From: Mycolicibacterium parafortuitum | GTDB taxonomy: Bacteria; Actinomycetota; Actinomycetes; Mycobacteriales; Mycobacteriaceae | Length of the DNA stretch: 64,000 nt | Direction of reading: 5' to 3' | Assembly: GCF_010725485.1 (NCBI RefSeq) | Contig: NZ_AP022598.1 | Span: forward strand, 4,898,001-4,962,000 | Shown here: one piece after another, positions 27,450 to 38,100 of the stretch | Position numbering within the stretch: position 1 is the stretch's first letter | Layout: the number at the start of each line of letters is the position of its first letter | Program-made: the position numbers and the translations under genes | Notes under the pieces: model-generated | What the model was told of the DNA's origin: nothing | Databases searched by the model: none | Seen by the model: only the letters and a program-made list of their open reading frames with translations

Positions 27450-28372
27450 CAGGTCTCCTCCAGGCGGGCCCTGCGCTCGTCCGACAGATCCGCCACCCAC
27501 TGCGGCTGCATCATGTGCCAGTCCTCGGGGTGGGCGGCGATGTTGACGGCGAACCGGTCGGCCAGCGCCTGGGTGATCGCGCCGATGTCGCCGGACGCGG
27601 TGTCGAGCTCCGGGTAGACCTGGAAACCCCAGCCTTGGCCGTCGAACCAGCAGTGCACCGGGAACAGCGCCGCACCGGTCTCGATCGCGAGTTTCGCCGG
27701 CCCGGCGGGCAGGCGGCTGAGCTCGCCGAAGAAGTCGACCTCGACACCGCGCCGGCTCAGGTCCCGATCGGCCATCAGGCACACGATGCCGTTGTCGAGG
27801 AGCCAGTCGCGCACCACGTCGTAGGCGGGCCGCTCGCCGCCGGTGGCGGGCACCACCCGGAAGCCGAGGCTCTCGCGGTACGCCAGGAAGCGGTTGTACA
27901 GCGACTCCGGTTTGAGCCGTTCGGCGACGGTCGCGAACGGGCCGTGGTTCTGCACCAGGTACACCCCGGCCATGTCCCAGTTCCCGCTGTGCGGCAGCGC
28001 CAGCACCACGCCGCGGCCACGCTCGAGCGCCTCCCACACCAGGCCGATGTCCTCGACCCACAGCTCGGCGCCCAGCCGGGTGTGGTCCATCGCGGGCAGC
28101 CGGAACGCCTCACGCCAGTAACGCGCGTAGGACGCCAGCGACGCCCGCATCAGCGAGGCCGGGACCTGCTGCGGGGTGGTGCCGATCACCCGCGCCAGGT
28201 TCTTGCGCAACTGTTCGGGTCCGCCGTTGCGCGCCGCCCACCACGCCCCGGCCTGAAACGTGTTGCGCGCGAAGACCTCCGGCGCCGCCCGCACCAGCCG
28301 CCAACCCGCCGCGTATCCGAGGTCACTGAGCTGACCGGCCAGCGCCGACGGCAGTGACGTGTCCGCGGTCAT
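27449..28372 (-). CDS. Phosphatidylinositol mannoside acyltransferase
   Basis: A 307-residue LPLAT/HtrB-like acyltransferase corresponding to M. tuberculosis Rv2611c (PatA), which acylates the 6-position of mannose in PIM1/PIM2 from acyl-CoA. The catalytic motif H-x4-D appears as PHSGNWD; MADRDLSRRGVEVDFFGE and PAGPAKLAIETGAALFPV match later family blocks. The ATG at 28372 overlaps the pgsA stop (ATGA). Confidence 0.93.
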   Translation of the reverse strand: MTADTSLPSALAGQLSDLGYAAGWRLVRAAPEVFARNTFQAGAWWAARNGGPEQLRKNLARVIGTTPQQVPASLMRASLASYARYWREAFRLPAMDHTRLGAELWVEDIGLVWEALERGRGVVLALPHSGNWDMAGVYLVQNHGPFATVAERLKPESLYNRFLAYRESLGFRVVPATGGERPAYDVVRDWLLDNGIVCLMADRDLSRRGVEVDFFGELSRLPAGPAKLAIETGAALFPVHCWFDGQGWGFQVYPELDTASGDIGAITQALADRFAVNIAAHPEDWHMMQPQWVADLSDERRARLEET

Positions 28373-29040
28373 TTCTCCGTGGTCTCGGGCTTCGCCCCGG
28401 AATCGGGCACCACGAGCGGATCCATCGCCGCCTCCGAGGTCCGCACACTGTGCAGCCGCTGACCCACGGTCACCAGGCTGGCCACCGCGAGCACCCACAT
28501 CGCGACGTGCAACAGCCACGGCACCGGCAACAGCGGGAAGCCGGACAGGCCGGCGCCGGTCAGCACGATGACCAGCCGTTCGGGCCGTTCGATCAGCCCG
28601 CCGTCACCGGAGAGCCCGCTGGCCTCCGCGCGCGCCTTGATGTACGAGATGACCTGCGACGACACCAGACAGATCATGGTGGCGACGACCAGTTCGGCGC
28701 TGTGCAGCCCGAACGCCGCCCACCACAGCAGGCCGCAGAACACCGCACCGTCGCTGATCCGGTCGCACGTCGCGTCCAGTACCGCACCGAAGCGGGTGCC
28801 GCCGCCGCGCTCACGGGCCATCGCGCCGTCGAGCATGTCGGCGAGCACGAACACGAACACGGCCACCGCGCCCCACCACAGCTGTCCGATCGGGAACAGG
28901 GTCAGCGCGGCGAGCACCGATCCCGCGGTCCCCAGGATCGTGACACTGTCCGGGGTCAAACCCACCTTCAGCGCACCCTTGGCCACCGGGCGCGACAACT
29001 TCGTGTACGCCGCCCGGGTCATCAGGTAGAAGTTGCTCAC
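28369..29040 (-). CDS. pgsA1: Phosphatidylinositol phosphate synthase
   Basis: A 223-residue CDP-alcohol phosphotransferase that makes PI phosphate from CDP-diacylglycerol and inositol 1-phosphate, the first dedicated step before PimA. The full signature D-x2-D-G-x2-A-R-x8-G-x3-D-x3-D is present (DMLDGAMAR ... GAVLDATCD). Six hydrophobic helices follow the family plan. The GTG at 29040 overlaps the HIT gene stop by 4 nt. Matches Rv2612c. Confidence 0.95.
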   Translation of the reverse strand: MSNFYLMTRAAYTKLSRPVAKGALKVGLTPDSVTILGTAGSVLAALTLFPIGQLWWGAVAVFVFVLADMLDGAMARERGGGTRFGAVLDATCDRISDGAVFCGLLWWAAFGLHSAELVVATMICLVSSQVISYIKARAEASGLSGDGGLIERPERLVIVLTGAGLSGFPLLPVPWLLHVAMWVLAVASLVTVGQRLHSVRTSEAAMDPLVVPDSGAKPETTEK

Positions 29041-29585
29041 TTCTGGTTTTCCCACTCGGTCGCCAGGAGCAGCCGCGTGTCGCGCAGCAGCTGCGGGATG
29101 ACCTTGGAATCGCCGATCACGGTGATGAAGTTGGCGTCGCCGCCCCAACGCGGCACGACGTGCATGTGCAGGTGCTCCGACAGCGAACCGCCCGCGGAGG
29201 TCCCGAGGTTGAGGCCGACGTTGAACCCGTGCGGGCGTGAGACGGCCTTCATCACGCGAATGGCCTTCTGCGTGAACGCCATCAGCTCGGCGCTCTCGGC
29301 CTCGGTGAGGTTCTCCAGCTCGGCGACGCGCCGGTACGGCACCACCATCAGGTGCCCCGGGTTGTACGGGTAGAGGTTCAGTACCGCGTACACCAGGTCA
29401 CCGCGGGCGACCACCAGCCCGTCCTCGTCGGACATGTTCGGGATGTCGGTGAACGGCTCCGACGAGGCCGCCGAACCGGCCTTGACCGCATCGGCGATGT
29501 AGGTCATCCGGTGCGGCGTCCAGAGCCGCTGCAGCCGGTCTGGATCACCGACGCCGTGGTCTACGATCGTGTGCTCCGGATCCAC
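29037..29585 (-). CDS. HIT family protein (AP4A phosphorylase-like)
   Basis: A 182-residue nucleotide-binding protein with the HIT triad H-x-H-x-H in SEHLHMHVVPRW, preceded by NLYPYNPGHLMVVPYR and NVGLNLGTSAGGS. The M. tuberculosis homologue (Rv2613c) is a diadenosine tetraphosphate phosphorylase, so it probably degrades AP4A. The GTG at 29585 lies 1 nt after the thrS stop, consistent with clearing AP4A made by tRNA synthetases such as the neighbouring ThrS. Confidence 0.93.
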   Translation of the reverse strand: MDPEHTIVDHGVGDPDRLQRLWTPHRMTYIADAVKAGSAASSEPFTDIPNMSDEDGLVVARGDLVYAVLNLYPYNPGHLMVVPYRRVAELENLTEAESAELMAFTQKAIRVMKAVSRPHGFNVGLNLGTSAGGSLSEHLHMHVVPRWGGDANFITVIGDSKVIPQLLRDTRLLLATEWENQK

Positions 29586-29586
29586 G

Positions 29587-31656
29587 TCACCCCTGCTCTG
29601 CTCGATCGTCGACGTCGACGAGTTCGGCTGTGGGGACGGCGTTCTCGCGCCGCCGCACCCAGTCGGCGATCACCTCGACGGCCACCTCGCGCGGCACCCC
29701 GTTGATCTGGGTGCGGTCGCCGAACCGGAACGACACGGCCCCCGCTTCGACGTCGCGGTCGCCCGCGAGAAGCATGAACGGGATCTTCTGGTTGGTGTGG
29801 TTGACGATCTTCTTGGCCATCCGGTCGTCGCTGCTGTCGACCTCGGCGCGCAGACCCGCCGCCCGCAGCTGCCCGACCACATCGTCCAGATACGGGATGT
29901 GGTTGTCGGCCACCGGAATTCCGACCACCTGGACTGGCGCGAGCCAGGCCGGGAACGCCCCGGCGTAGTGCTCGGTGAGCACCCCGAAGAAGCGTTCGAT
30001 CGACCCGAACAGCGCGCGGTGGATCAACACGGGGCGCTTGCGGGTCCCGTCGGCCGCGGTGTATTCGAGCTCGAAACGATCGGGCATGTTGAAGTCGAGC
30101 TGGATGGTCGACATCTGCCAGTTGCGGCCCAGCGCGTCACGCACCTGCACCGAGATCTTCGGCCCGTAGAACGCCGCGCCGCCCGGGTCGGGCACCAGCT
30201 GAAGACCCGAGGATTCGGCCACCTCCCGCAGGGTGTCGGTGGCCTCCTCCCAGATCTCGTCGGAGCCGACGTACTTGTCCGGATCCTTGGTCGACAGCTC
30301 CAGGTAGTAGTCGTCGAGACCGTAGTCCGCCAGCAGGTCGAGGACGAACTGCAGCAGCCGCGTCAGCTCGTCGCGCATCTCCTCGCGTGTGCAGTAGATG
30401 TGTGCGTCGTCCTGCGTCATGCCGCGCACCCGGGTCAGGCCGTGCACCACGCCGGACTTCTCGTACCGGTACACGCTGCCGAACTCGAAGAGCCGCAACG
30501 GAAGTTCGCGGTAGGACCGCCCCCGCGACCGGAAGATCAGATGGTGCATCGGGCAGTTCATCGGCTTCAGGTAGTAGTCCTGGCCGGGTTTGCGCACCGT
30601 GCCGTCGTCGTTGAGTTCCGCGTCGATGTGCATCGGCGGGAACATGCCGTCGGCGTACCACTCCAGGTGCCCCGAGGTGATGTAGAGCTGTTCCTTGGTG
30701 ATGTGCGGGGTGTTGACGAACTCGTAGCCGGCCTCGATGTGCTTGCGGCGTGAGTACTCCTCCAGCTCGCGGCGCACCACTCCGCCCTTGGGATGGAAAA
30801 CCGGTAGGCCCGAACCCAACTCGTCGGGGAAGCTGAACAGGTCGAGCTCCACCCCGAGCTTGCGGTGGTCGCGGCGCTGCGCCTCCTCGATCAGCTCGAG
30901 GTGCCGGTCGAGGGCCTCCTGCGATTCCCATGCCGTGCCGTAGATGCGCTGCAGGCTGGCGTTGCGCTGATCACCGCGCCAGTACGCCGCCGAACTGCGG
31001 GTCAGTTTGAACGCCGGGATGAACCGTGTGGTCGGGATGTGCGGTCCGCGGCACAGGTCGCCCCACACCCGCTCGCGGGTGCGTGGGTTCAGGTTGTCGT
31101 AGGCGGTGAGCTCGTCGCCGCCGACCTCCATGACCTCGGGATCGTCGGCTCCGGACTTGTCGTCGATCAACTCGAGCTTGTACGGCTCGTTCGCCAGTTC
31201 GTGGCGGGCCTCATCCTTGGACGCGTAGACCCGGCGCTCGAAGAGCTGCCCGTCCTTGACGATCTTGCGCATCCGCTTCTCGAGCGCCTCGAGATGCTCG
31301 GGGGTGAACGGTTCGGCGACGTCGAAGTCGTAGTAGAAGCCGTCGGTGATCGGCGGCCCGATGCCGAGTTTGGCCTCGGGGAACATCTCCTGCACCGCCT
31401 GCGCGAGCACGTGCGCGGTGGAGTGCCGGATCACGCTGCGGCCCTCGTCGGTGTCGGCGGCGACCGGGACCACGTCGACGTCGGCGTCGGGCACCCAGGA
31501 CAGGTCCCGTAGCCGACCGTCGGGGTCCTTGACCACGACGACGGCGTCGGAAGCGCCGCGCGACGGCAAGCCGGCGTCGCGCACCGCCTGCCCGGCGGTC
31601 GTCCCGGCGGCGACCCGGATCGGGGCTGCCGGGGCGGGGCGGGCTGGGGCGCTCAT
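29587..31656 (-). CDS. thrS: Threonyl-tRNA synthetase
   Basis: The 689-residue class II synthetase charging tRNA-Thr. In order it shows an N-terminal TGS domain, the editing domain with H-x3-H ([10 protein letters not shown]) and a catalytic core with the zinc/Thr-binding Cys in MNCPMHH plus [14 protein letters not shown]; the anticodon domain ends [16 protein letters not shown]. The ATG at 31656 has GGAGAG upstream. It is the first gene of the thrS-HIT-pgsA1-acyltransferase-pimA-NUDIX run, matching Rv2614c. Confidence 0.97.
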   Translation of the reverse strand: MSAPARPAPAAPIRVAAGTTAGQAVRDAGLPSRGASDAVVVVKDPDGRLRDLSWVPDADVDVVPVAADTDEGRSVIRHSTAHVLAQAVQEMFPEAKLGIGPPITDGFYYDFDVAEPFTPEHLEALEKRMRKIVKDGQLFERRVYASKDEARHELANEPYKLELIDDKSGADDPEVMEVGGDELTAYDNLNPRTRERVWGDLCRGPHIPTTRFIPAFKLTRSSAAYWRGDQRNASLQRIYGTAWESQEALDRHLELIEEAQRRDHRKLGVELDLFSFPDELGSGLPVFHPKGGVVRRELEEYSRRKHIEAGYEFVNTPHITKEQLYITSGHLEWYADGMFPPMHIDAELNDDGTVRKPGQDYYLKPMNCPMHHLIFRSRGRSYRELPLRLFEFGSVYRYEKSGVVHGLTRVRGMTQDDAHIYCTREEMRDELTRLLQFVLDLLADYGLDDYYLELSTKDPDKYVGSDEIWEEATDTLREVAESSGLQLVPDPGGAAFYGPKISVQVRDALGRNWQMSTIQLDFNMPDRFELEYTAADGTRKRPVLIHRALFGSIERFFGVLTEHYAGAFPAWLAPVQVVGIPVADNHIPYLDDVVGQLRAAGLRAEVDSSDDRMAKKIVNHTNQKIPFMLLAGDRDVEAGAVSFRFGDRTQINGVPREVAVEVIADWVRRRENAVPTAELVDVDDRAEQG

Positions 31657-31728
31657 CGGGGCTCTCCAAACTGTCGGTACAGCGGTCACGGTCGCGAAGG
31701 ACCGCGACCATGCTATCGGGGCGCCGGG

Positions 31729-32151
31729 TCAGCCCCCGATACCAATGGGGCTATCCAGCCAGCTGTGCTCGATGCCGAACAGCCTGCCGACGAAAGCGAG
31801 CCCGCCCAGCAACCACAGTGTGCCCATCACCACGGCACAGGTGAACAGCGCACCGAGCACCTGCACCCACAGCCCCTGGCGTTTGAACCAGTCCATCGCC
31901 GCGTCGTAGCGCCGCCGGGCGTAGTGCAGCAGCCGCTTGGCCCATTCGAACTCGGTGGCCAGGATCGCCAGGCCGACGAACACGATGGCCCAGCCCGGGC
32001 CCGGATACGGGATGGCCACGATGCCGACGGCGAGGACGGCCAGCCCGACGACTCCGACGGCGGTGCGGTAGATCAGGTCGGCCGTGCGCCGCCCGCGCAG
32101 GCGGTCGCGCCACTGCGCCCACCGGCGGGCCAATCCGGGCCGGTCGGTCAT
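31729..32151 (-). CDS. PGPGW (TIGR02611) family membrane protein
   Basis: A 140-residue protein with a basic, Trp/Arg-rich N-terminus and three hydrophobic stretches. The signature PYPGPGWAIVFVGLAILATEF defines the PGPGW family of actinobacterial membrane proteins, whose role is unknown. The ATG at 32151 overlaps the hotdog-thioesterase stop (ATGA), suggesting coupled expression. Confidence 0.85.
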   Translation of the reverse strand: MTDRPGLARRWAQWRDRLRGRRTADLIYRTAVGVVGLAVLAVGIVAIPYPGPGWAIVFVGLAILATEFEWAKRLLHYARRRYDAAMDWFKRQGLWVQVLGALFTCAVVMGTLWLLGGLAFVGRLFGIEHSWLDSPIGIGG

Positions 32152-32792
32152 GGTTGTCCGGGCTTGAGCTTCACGAACAGCGAGTGTGCGTCGGCGAGGA
32201 CGTGCTCGCCGTCGAGGAGCCGCCCGGAGACGAAGATCTTGCGGTCGACGATGTCGTCGATGCGGGCCTCGACCTGAAGCGGTGCCCCGATCAGCGCGAT
32301 CTTGCGGTAGTCGACGTGCAGGAACGCGGTGCGCTGGGCCTTGCTGCCGCTGAGTTTGAACGCGGTGAAGCCGAGCAGCGAGTCGAACAGGTGCGCCACC
32401 GCGCCGCCGTGCGCGGCGCCGTTGCGGCCGAGGTGGTAGCGGCGGAACCGCGCGGTGCCCGCGATGCGGCCGTCGTCGGTGACGTGCAGGTCGATCGGCG
32501 GGCTCAGGATGTTGCCGCGGTTGGGCAGATCCATCCGCCGGCCCGAGGGCGAGGACCATTCGTCGGCGTCGTACGGCGCCAACAGCGCGGACACCTTCTC
32601 GATCAGGTCGGCGGCCTCGGTGATCACGGCGTCTGGGGCGTCGGCGCCGCGGGCGTGGTCCTGCAGAGTGCGGACCGCCTCGACGAACCTGCCGTAGTCC
32701 GGTCCGCCCCGGTTGGTCGGCTCGGGCGGGTTGAATCCCCCACCCGGGTGCACGTCGGCGGCGCTCACGTCGGCGGCGTTGTCGGTGCTCAC
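32148..32792 (-). CDS. Hotdog-fold thioesterase (PaaI-like)
   Basis: About 214 residues from the GTG at 32792; another GTG at 32846 would overlap the aldo/keto reductase end and is the alternative. The C-terminal hotdog domain has GRNGAAHGGAVAHLFDSLLG and FLHVDYRKIALIG, as in PaaI/YigI-type acyl-CoA thioesterases. The N-terminal 100 residues include a helical region but no clear domain. The substrate is unknown. Confidence 0.82.
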   Translation of the reverse strand: MSTDNAADVSAADVHPGGGFNPPEPTNRGGPDYGRFVEAVRTLQDHARGADAPDAVITEAADLIEKVSALLAPYDADEWSSPSGRRMDLPNRGNILSPPIDLHVTDDGRIAGTARFRRYHLGRNGAAHGGAVAHLFDSLLGFTAFKLSGSKAQRTAFLHVDYRKIALIGAPLQVEARIDDIVDRKIFVSGRLLDGEHVLADAHSLFVKLKPGQP

Positions 32793-32829
32793 CCGCTCAC
32801 CGTATTCGGTGTCGCCGCGGCCGGCCTGC

Positions 32830-33690
32830 TCACCCTTGGGCAGCACCGGCTTCGCTCAAGGTGTCGAACTCGGCATCGGTGAGTTCGATCCGCGCGGCGG
32901 CGACGTTCTCCTCCAGATGCGCAACCCGCGACGTCCCCGGGATGGGCAGCATCACCGGGGACCGCTTGAGCAGCCAGGCCAGCGCGAGCTGTGACGCGCT
33001 GGCGTCGTGCTCGGCGGCGATGCGCTGCAGTGGACCGTCCGGGGCGGCCAGCGGCCCGGCCGCCAGCGGGAACCACGGGATGAACGCGATGCCGTCGGCG
33101 TCGCAAACGTCGAGCACCGGTTCGGCGGCGCGTGTGGTCAGGTTGTACATGTTCTGCACCGACGCGACCGGGGTGATCGCCCGCACCGCGGCGAGCTGCT
33201 CGACCGTCACCTCCGACAGACCGATGTGGCGGATCTTGCCTTCCTGCTGCAGCGCGACGAGCTCTCCGATCTGGTCTTCGAGGGGGAACTTCGCGTCGAT
33301 GCGGTGCAACTGGAACAGGTCGATGGTGTCGACGCCGAGCCTGCGCAGGCTCATCTCGCACTCCTGGCGCAGGTAGGCCGGGAACCCGAGGGGCTCCCAC
33401 ACGTCCGGGGCGGTGCGCAGCAGCCCGGCCTTGGTCGCGATGACGACTCCGTCGTACGGGTAGAGCGCCTCGCGGATCAGTTCCTCGGAGACGTAGGGAC
33501 CGTAGGAGTCCGCGGTGTCGATGAAGTCGACGCCCAGCTCGACGGCACGGCGCAGCACGCGCAGACACTCGTCGCGGTCTGCCGGCGGGCCCCAGACACC
33601 GGCGCCGGTGATCCTCATCGCGCCGAAACCGAGCCGGTGGACACCCAGGTCGCCACCGAGGGTCAGGGTGTCAGATGTCGCGGAGGTCAC
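32830..33690 (-). CDS. Aldo/keto reductase
   Basis: A 286-residue NADPH-dependent oxidoreductase with the AKR tetrad: Asp and Tyr in DTADSYG, Lys in IATKAG and His in QLHRIDAK. The cofactor region [17 protein letters not shown] is typical. The GTG at 33690 is the first start fitting the family; a longer frame runs through the divergent DUF1990 gene. The natural carbonyl substrate is unknown. Confidence 0.9.
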   Translation of the reverse strand: MTSATSDTLTLGGDLGVHRLGFGAMRITGAGVWGPPADRDECLRVLRRAVELGVDFIDTADSYGPYVSEELIREALYPYDGVVIATKAGLLRTAPDVWEPLGFPAYLRQECEMSLRRLGVDTIDLFQLHRIDAKFPLEDQIGELVALQQEGKIRHIGLSEVTVEQLAAVRAITPVASVQNMYNLTTRAAEPVLDVCDADGIAFIPWFPLAAGPLAAPDGPLQRIAAEHDASASQLALAWLLKRSPVMLPIPGTSRVAHLEENVAAARIELTDAEFDTLSEAGAAQG

Positions 33691-33727
33691 CGATGCGACG
33701 GTACGCCGCTGGTGACAAGCTGACAGC

Positions 33728-34225
33728 GTGAAGCTTGCCGACCTCGCCGCCAGACCTCTGACGTACCGGGAGGTCGGAGCGACCGCGGGCCCGCTGCCCA
33801 CCGGATACCACCATGTGCGCAAGTCGGCGGTGATCGGGCGCGGACGGATCCGCTTCGAACAGGCCGCGGCCGAGGGTCTGCGCTGGGGGATGCTGCGGGG
33901 GGCGGGTCTTCGGGTCGACGCCACCGCCGGGGCCGCACAGGTCGGCGCCGACGTGCTGGTGCATCTGGGACCGGTGGTGGCGCCGTGCCGGGTGGTCTAT
34001 GTCGTCGACGAGCAGAACCGCCGCGGTTTCGCCTACGGCACGCTGCCCGGCCACGCCGAACGTGGCGAGGAGTTGTTCCTGGTGCGCTACGACCCGGACA
34101 CCGAGGAGGTGCACGCCGAGGTGACGGCGTTCTCCCGGCACGCGACGTGGTGGAGCCGGCTGGGTTCGCCGGTGACCTCGCTCGTGCAGCGGGTGATCAC
34201 CGACCGCTACCTGCGGGCACTGTGA
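33728..34225 (+). CDS. DUF1990 family protein
   Basis: A 165-residue protein of the DUF1990 family, seen in plants and actinobacteria. Recognisable blocks are [39 protein letters not shown] and [12 protein letters not shown]. Its function is not established. It starts with GTG 37 nt from the divergent aldo/keto reductase. Confidence 0.85.
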   Translation: MKLADLAARPLTYREVGATAGPLPTGYHHVRKSAVIGRGRIRFEQAAAEGLRWGMLRGAGLRVDATAGAAQVGADVLVHLGPVVAPCRVVYVVDEQNRRGFAYGTLPGHAERGEELFLVRYDPDTEEVHAEVTAFSRHATWWSRLGSPVTSLVQRVITDRYLRAL

Positions 34226-34354
34226 GCGCTGACGCAGTGCGCAGATTGGCGTTTCACGTGCCCAAACGGTCACAATCTGGAGATCTCCGACGCGCACCCC
34301 GATGGCGGCGCCCAGCGGTAGCCTGTAGTCCCTTATTGACGCAAGAATCGGACG

Positions 34355-35077
34355 GTGACGGTGAGCGATCGAGCCGACATGGAGGCCACACATCTGCGGG
34401 TGGCCGAACTGGTCCAGGGTCTGCACAACCGGCCCGAGGCCGACTCGGACACGGTGGTCGCCGAGCTGGCCGAGCATGCGGCCATGGAGATCCCGGGCGC
34501 GATGTACGCCGGGATCACGTTGACCCGCAATGCCAAACGTGTCGAGACCCCGGCCAGCACGCATCACTGGCCGCTGCTGCTGGACAAAATCCAGCAACGC
34601 CACCTGGAAGGCCCGTGCCTCACCGCGGCGTGGGAAGAGAAGACGGTCCACGTCCGCGACCTGGAGACCGAGACCCGTTTCCCGAACTACCGGCGTGACG
34701 CGCTCGCCGAGACCCCGATCCGGTCGATCATGGCGTTCCAGTTGTTCATCGCCGACGAGACGCTCGGAGCGCTGAACATCTACTCCGAGGAACCGGACGC
34801 GTTCAGCTCGGAGGCCCGCACGCTGGGGCTGATCTTCGCCGCGCACTCCTCGGTGGCGTGGAATTCGGCGCGCCGCGAAGACCAGTTCCGCAATGCACTG
34901 GCCAGTCGCGATGTGATCGGTCAGGCGAAGGGCATGATCATGGAGCGCTACCGGGTCGACGCGGTGCGGGCGTTCGAGCTGTTGCGCAAGCTGTCGCAGA
35001 ACTCCAACGTCCCGTTGAGCAAGGTGGCCGCCGATCTGGTCGCCCAGGCGCAGACGCCCGTCGCCGACGGGGCCTGA
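34355..35077 (+). CDS. GAF-ANTAR domain regulator
   Basis: A 240-residue signal protein. Residues about 25-170 form a GAF sensor domain (AMYAGITL ... GALNIYS) and the C-terminus is an ANTAR RNA-binding domain (ASRDVIGQAKGMIMERY, with VDAVRAFELL after it). ANTAR proteins act as antiterminators by binding paired hexaloop hairpins in nascent RNA. Their mycobacterial targets are partly known (redox and lipid genes). It stands alone with 129 nt upstream and is followed by the convergent repeat protein. The target is unknown. Confidence 0.92.
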   Translation: MTVSDRADMEATHLRVAELVQGLHNRPEADSDTVVAELAEHAAMEIPGAMYAGITLTRNAKRVETPASTHHWPLLLDKIQQRHLEGPCLTAAWEEKTVHVRDLETETRFPNYRRDALAETPIRSIMAFQLFIADETLGALNIYSEEPDAFSSEARTLGLIFAAHSSVAWNSARREDQFRNALASRDVIGQAKGMIMERYRVDAVRAFELLRKLSQNSNVPLSKVAADLVAQAQTPVADGA

Positions 35078-35172
35078 GCCGCGGTCGACCGACCGCACCG
35101 GGTCCCCGACCCGGCAGCATCTGAGTTGGTCGCCGTCTCGGATGCCGCCGGGCCGGGTCGTCCCGAGCCGCG

Positions 35173-38100
35173 CTACTGGGCGTCCCAGCGGTCGCGGCGG
35201 TCACCGGCCGGCGCGCCACCGGTCGTCACGCGCCGCGGAACCTCGACATTGCCCGGCGTCGCGGCCGAATCTCCCTGCGACGCCGACCAATCCGTGCCGA
35301 CACAGAGCAGGTCGGACGGAACCGGCACCTCGTTGGGCAGCGGGACCGGCAGACCCGGGATCGACGGGATCGTCAGGGACGGCGGCGTGATCAGGTTCGA
35401 CAGGCTCGTCGCGGCCAGCGGCGCGATCGGGCTGGGGACCCCGGGAACCGAGACACTCACCGCGCCGGAGCTGCCCGGCACGGGCGGTGTGCCCGGAGGC
35501 ACGATGCTCATCACCGACGATGCGGTGTTCTGCACGGTCCGGGCCAGACCCGGCGGCGTCAGCAGATCCGACAGGGTCAGCGTGTTGCCCGCGGTGCCGG
35601 GGAACGGCTGCCCCGGTGCGCCTGCCGTGACCGACGTCGAGTTCGGCGGGGTCGGCGGCACCGGCGGAGCCGGGTAGTTGATGTAGGTGTTGGTCGACCC
35701 GGGCGGCAGCGCCGGCGTCGGGGGCGTGCCCGCACTGCCGGGAACCGACGTCGAGCCGCCGGGAACGCCCGGGGTCGGCGGCGTCACCACACCCGCCTCA
35801 CCGAAGACCGGCGCACCGGGTACGCCCGGGACGGGCGGGGTTCCGGCGCCCGCGGGCACCGCGTCCACCCCACCGGGAACACCCGGGGCCGGAGGCGTCA
35901 CCACACCCGCGTCACCGACCACCGGAGCACCCGGGACACCGGGGGCCGGAGGCGTCACCACACCGGCGGGCACCGCATCGACGCCGCCGGGAACACCCGG
36001 GGCGGGAGGCGTCACCACACCCGCGGGCACCGCATCCGCGCCACCGGGAACACCCGGGGCCGGCGGCGTCACCACACCGGCCTCACCGAACACCGGAGCG
36101 CCAGGAGCGGGCACACCGCCCGGACCACCGGCCGGGATTCCCGCTGCGGCCGGACCTGCATCGCCCGCGGCGCCGCCGCCGGCCGCGGCGAGCGGAGCGC
36201 CCTCACCACCGACACCACCGGCGGCACCTTCGACGGCAGCACCACCGGCACCACCCCCGCCGGCGCCCGCGCCACCACCTGCACCCGCGGCACCCTCGAT
36301 CACGGCACCACCGGCCGGGGCAACCGCACCGGCCTCACCGAACACCGGTGCACCGCCGGGAGCCACGGCACCCGCAGCGGCATCCAGCGGCGCGCCCGCG
36401 CCCGCCGGCACGGCTGCGGGAGGAGCGGCCACGCCTGCCTCGTCGACGATCGGGGCGCCGGGCAGACCCGGAGCCGGCGGCGTCGCGACGCCGGCCTCAC
36501 CCACCACCGGAGCGCCAGGAACACCCGGAGCCGGCGGCGTCACCACAGCACCATCACCGCCAGCAGGCACCCCGGGAACACCCGGAGCAGGCGGCGTCGA
36601 CACACCCGACTCACCCACCACCGGAGCACCCGGAACACCCGGAGCCGGCGGCGTCACCACAGCACCATCACCACCACCAGGCACCCCGGGAACACCCGGA
36701 GCAGGCGGCGTCGACACACCCGACTCACCCACCACCGGAGCACCCGGAACACCCGGAGCACCGGGATGCACGATGTCGGTCCCGGCCTCGGCCGGGGTGC
36801 CCGGCGTTCCCGGGGCACCCGGCGTCGGGACCTCGATGCCGGTCTCGACCGGTGCGCCGGGGGCACCCGGGGCACCGGGCGTCGCCACGTCGATGCCGGT
36901 CTCGACCGGTGCGCCCGGCCCGCCCGGGGTACCCGGGGTCGTCACGGTCATCGAGCGCTCGATCGGCGCCGCGGGAATCTCGATCCCACCCTCGTTCGCG
37001 ACGTCGACCGAGGAGGTCACCGGGGTTCCCGGCACCCCGGGAACGCCGGGCGTGGTGAAGTTCGCACTGGCCTCCAACGGCGCTCCGGGCGTGCCCGGGG
37101 CCGGCGGGGTGCCGATGTCGATGCCCGCGTTGGACGGATTGAACGTGATCTCGGGGGTCGGCGGCGTCGTGTAGGTCGTCGACCCCTCCGACGGGATACC
37201 CGGCACACTCGGCGGCGGCGGGGTCGAGATCTCGACCACGGAGTCCGTCCCGGTACCCGGCGACGGCGGCACGGGCGGCGAGAACGTCTCGATCGCACTC
37301 GACGACGGGGTTCCCGGGGCCGGCGGCGCGGGCGGCGAGAACGTCTCCACCGTGTTGACGGCGGGGGTGCCGGGGGCACCCGGTCCCGGAGGCGTCACCA
37401 CAGAAGCGTCGCCACCGGTCGGCACACCCGGAGCACCGGGCGTACCGGGAGGCACCACGCCGGCCTCGTCGACCACGGGGGCACCGGGAGCACCCGGCCC
37501 CGGAGGCGTCACCACACCACCGTCACCCACGGTCGGCACACCCGGCCCACCCGGCGCGGGCGGGGTCACCACACCACCGTCGTCGACCACCGGGACACCC
37601 GGGGCACCCGGCCCCGGAGGCGTCACCACACCACCGTCACCCACGGTCGGCACACCCGGCCCACCCGGCGCGGGCGGGGTCACCACACCACCGTCACCGA
37701 CGACCGGCACACCCGGGGAACCGGGAGCCGGGGGCGGGAGCACACCGCCTTGGCCGTCGACCGGCAGACCGGGGACGGGCGGAGCGGGCGGCGCCACGAT
37801 TCCGGCGTCACCGAACACCGGAGCACCGGGAGCAGGGACCGGCGGCAGCGCCTCACCGGCGGCCGCGGCGACGGGCGCACCGCCCGGAGGGACCGCGCCC
37901 GCGGCACCCTCGACCGGCGCACCGCCGCCGACACCCGGGCCACCGGCTCCGCCGCCACCGCCTGCTCCACCTGCTCCGGCGCCCATGGGGGCACCGGCCT
38001 CGGGAGCACCGGGACCCGGCGCCACCGCGCCGGCCTCACCGAACACCGGGGCACCGGGCGCGCCCGCCGGAGGAGCGGGCAGCGCGGCGCCCGCGGGCAC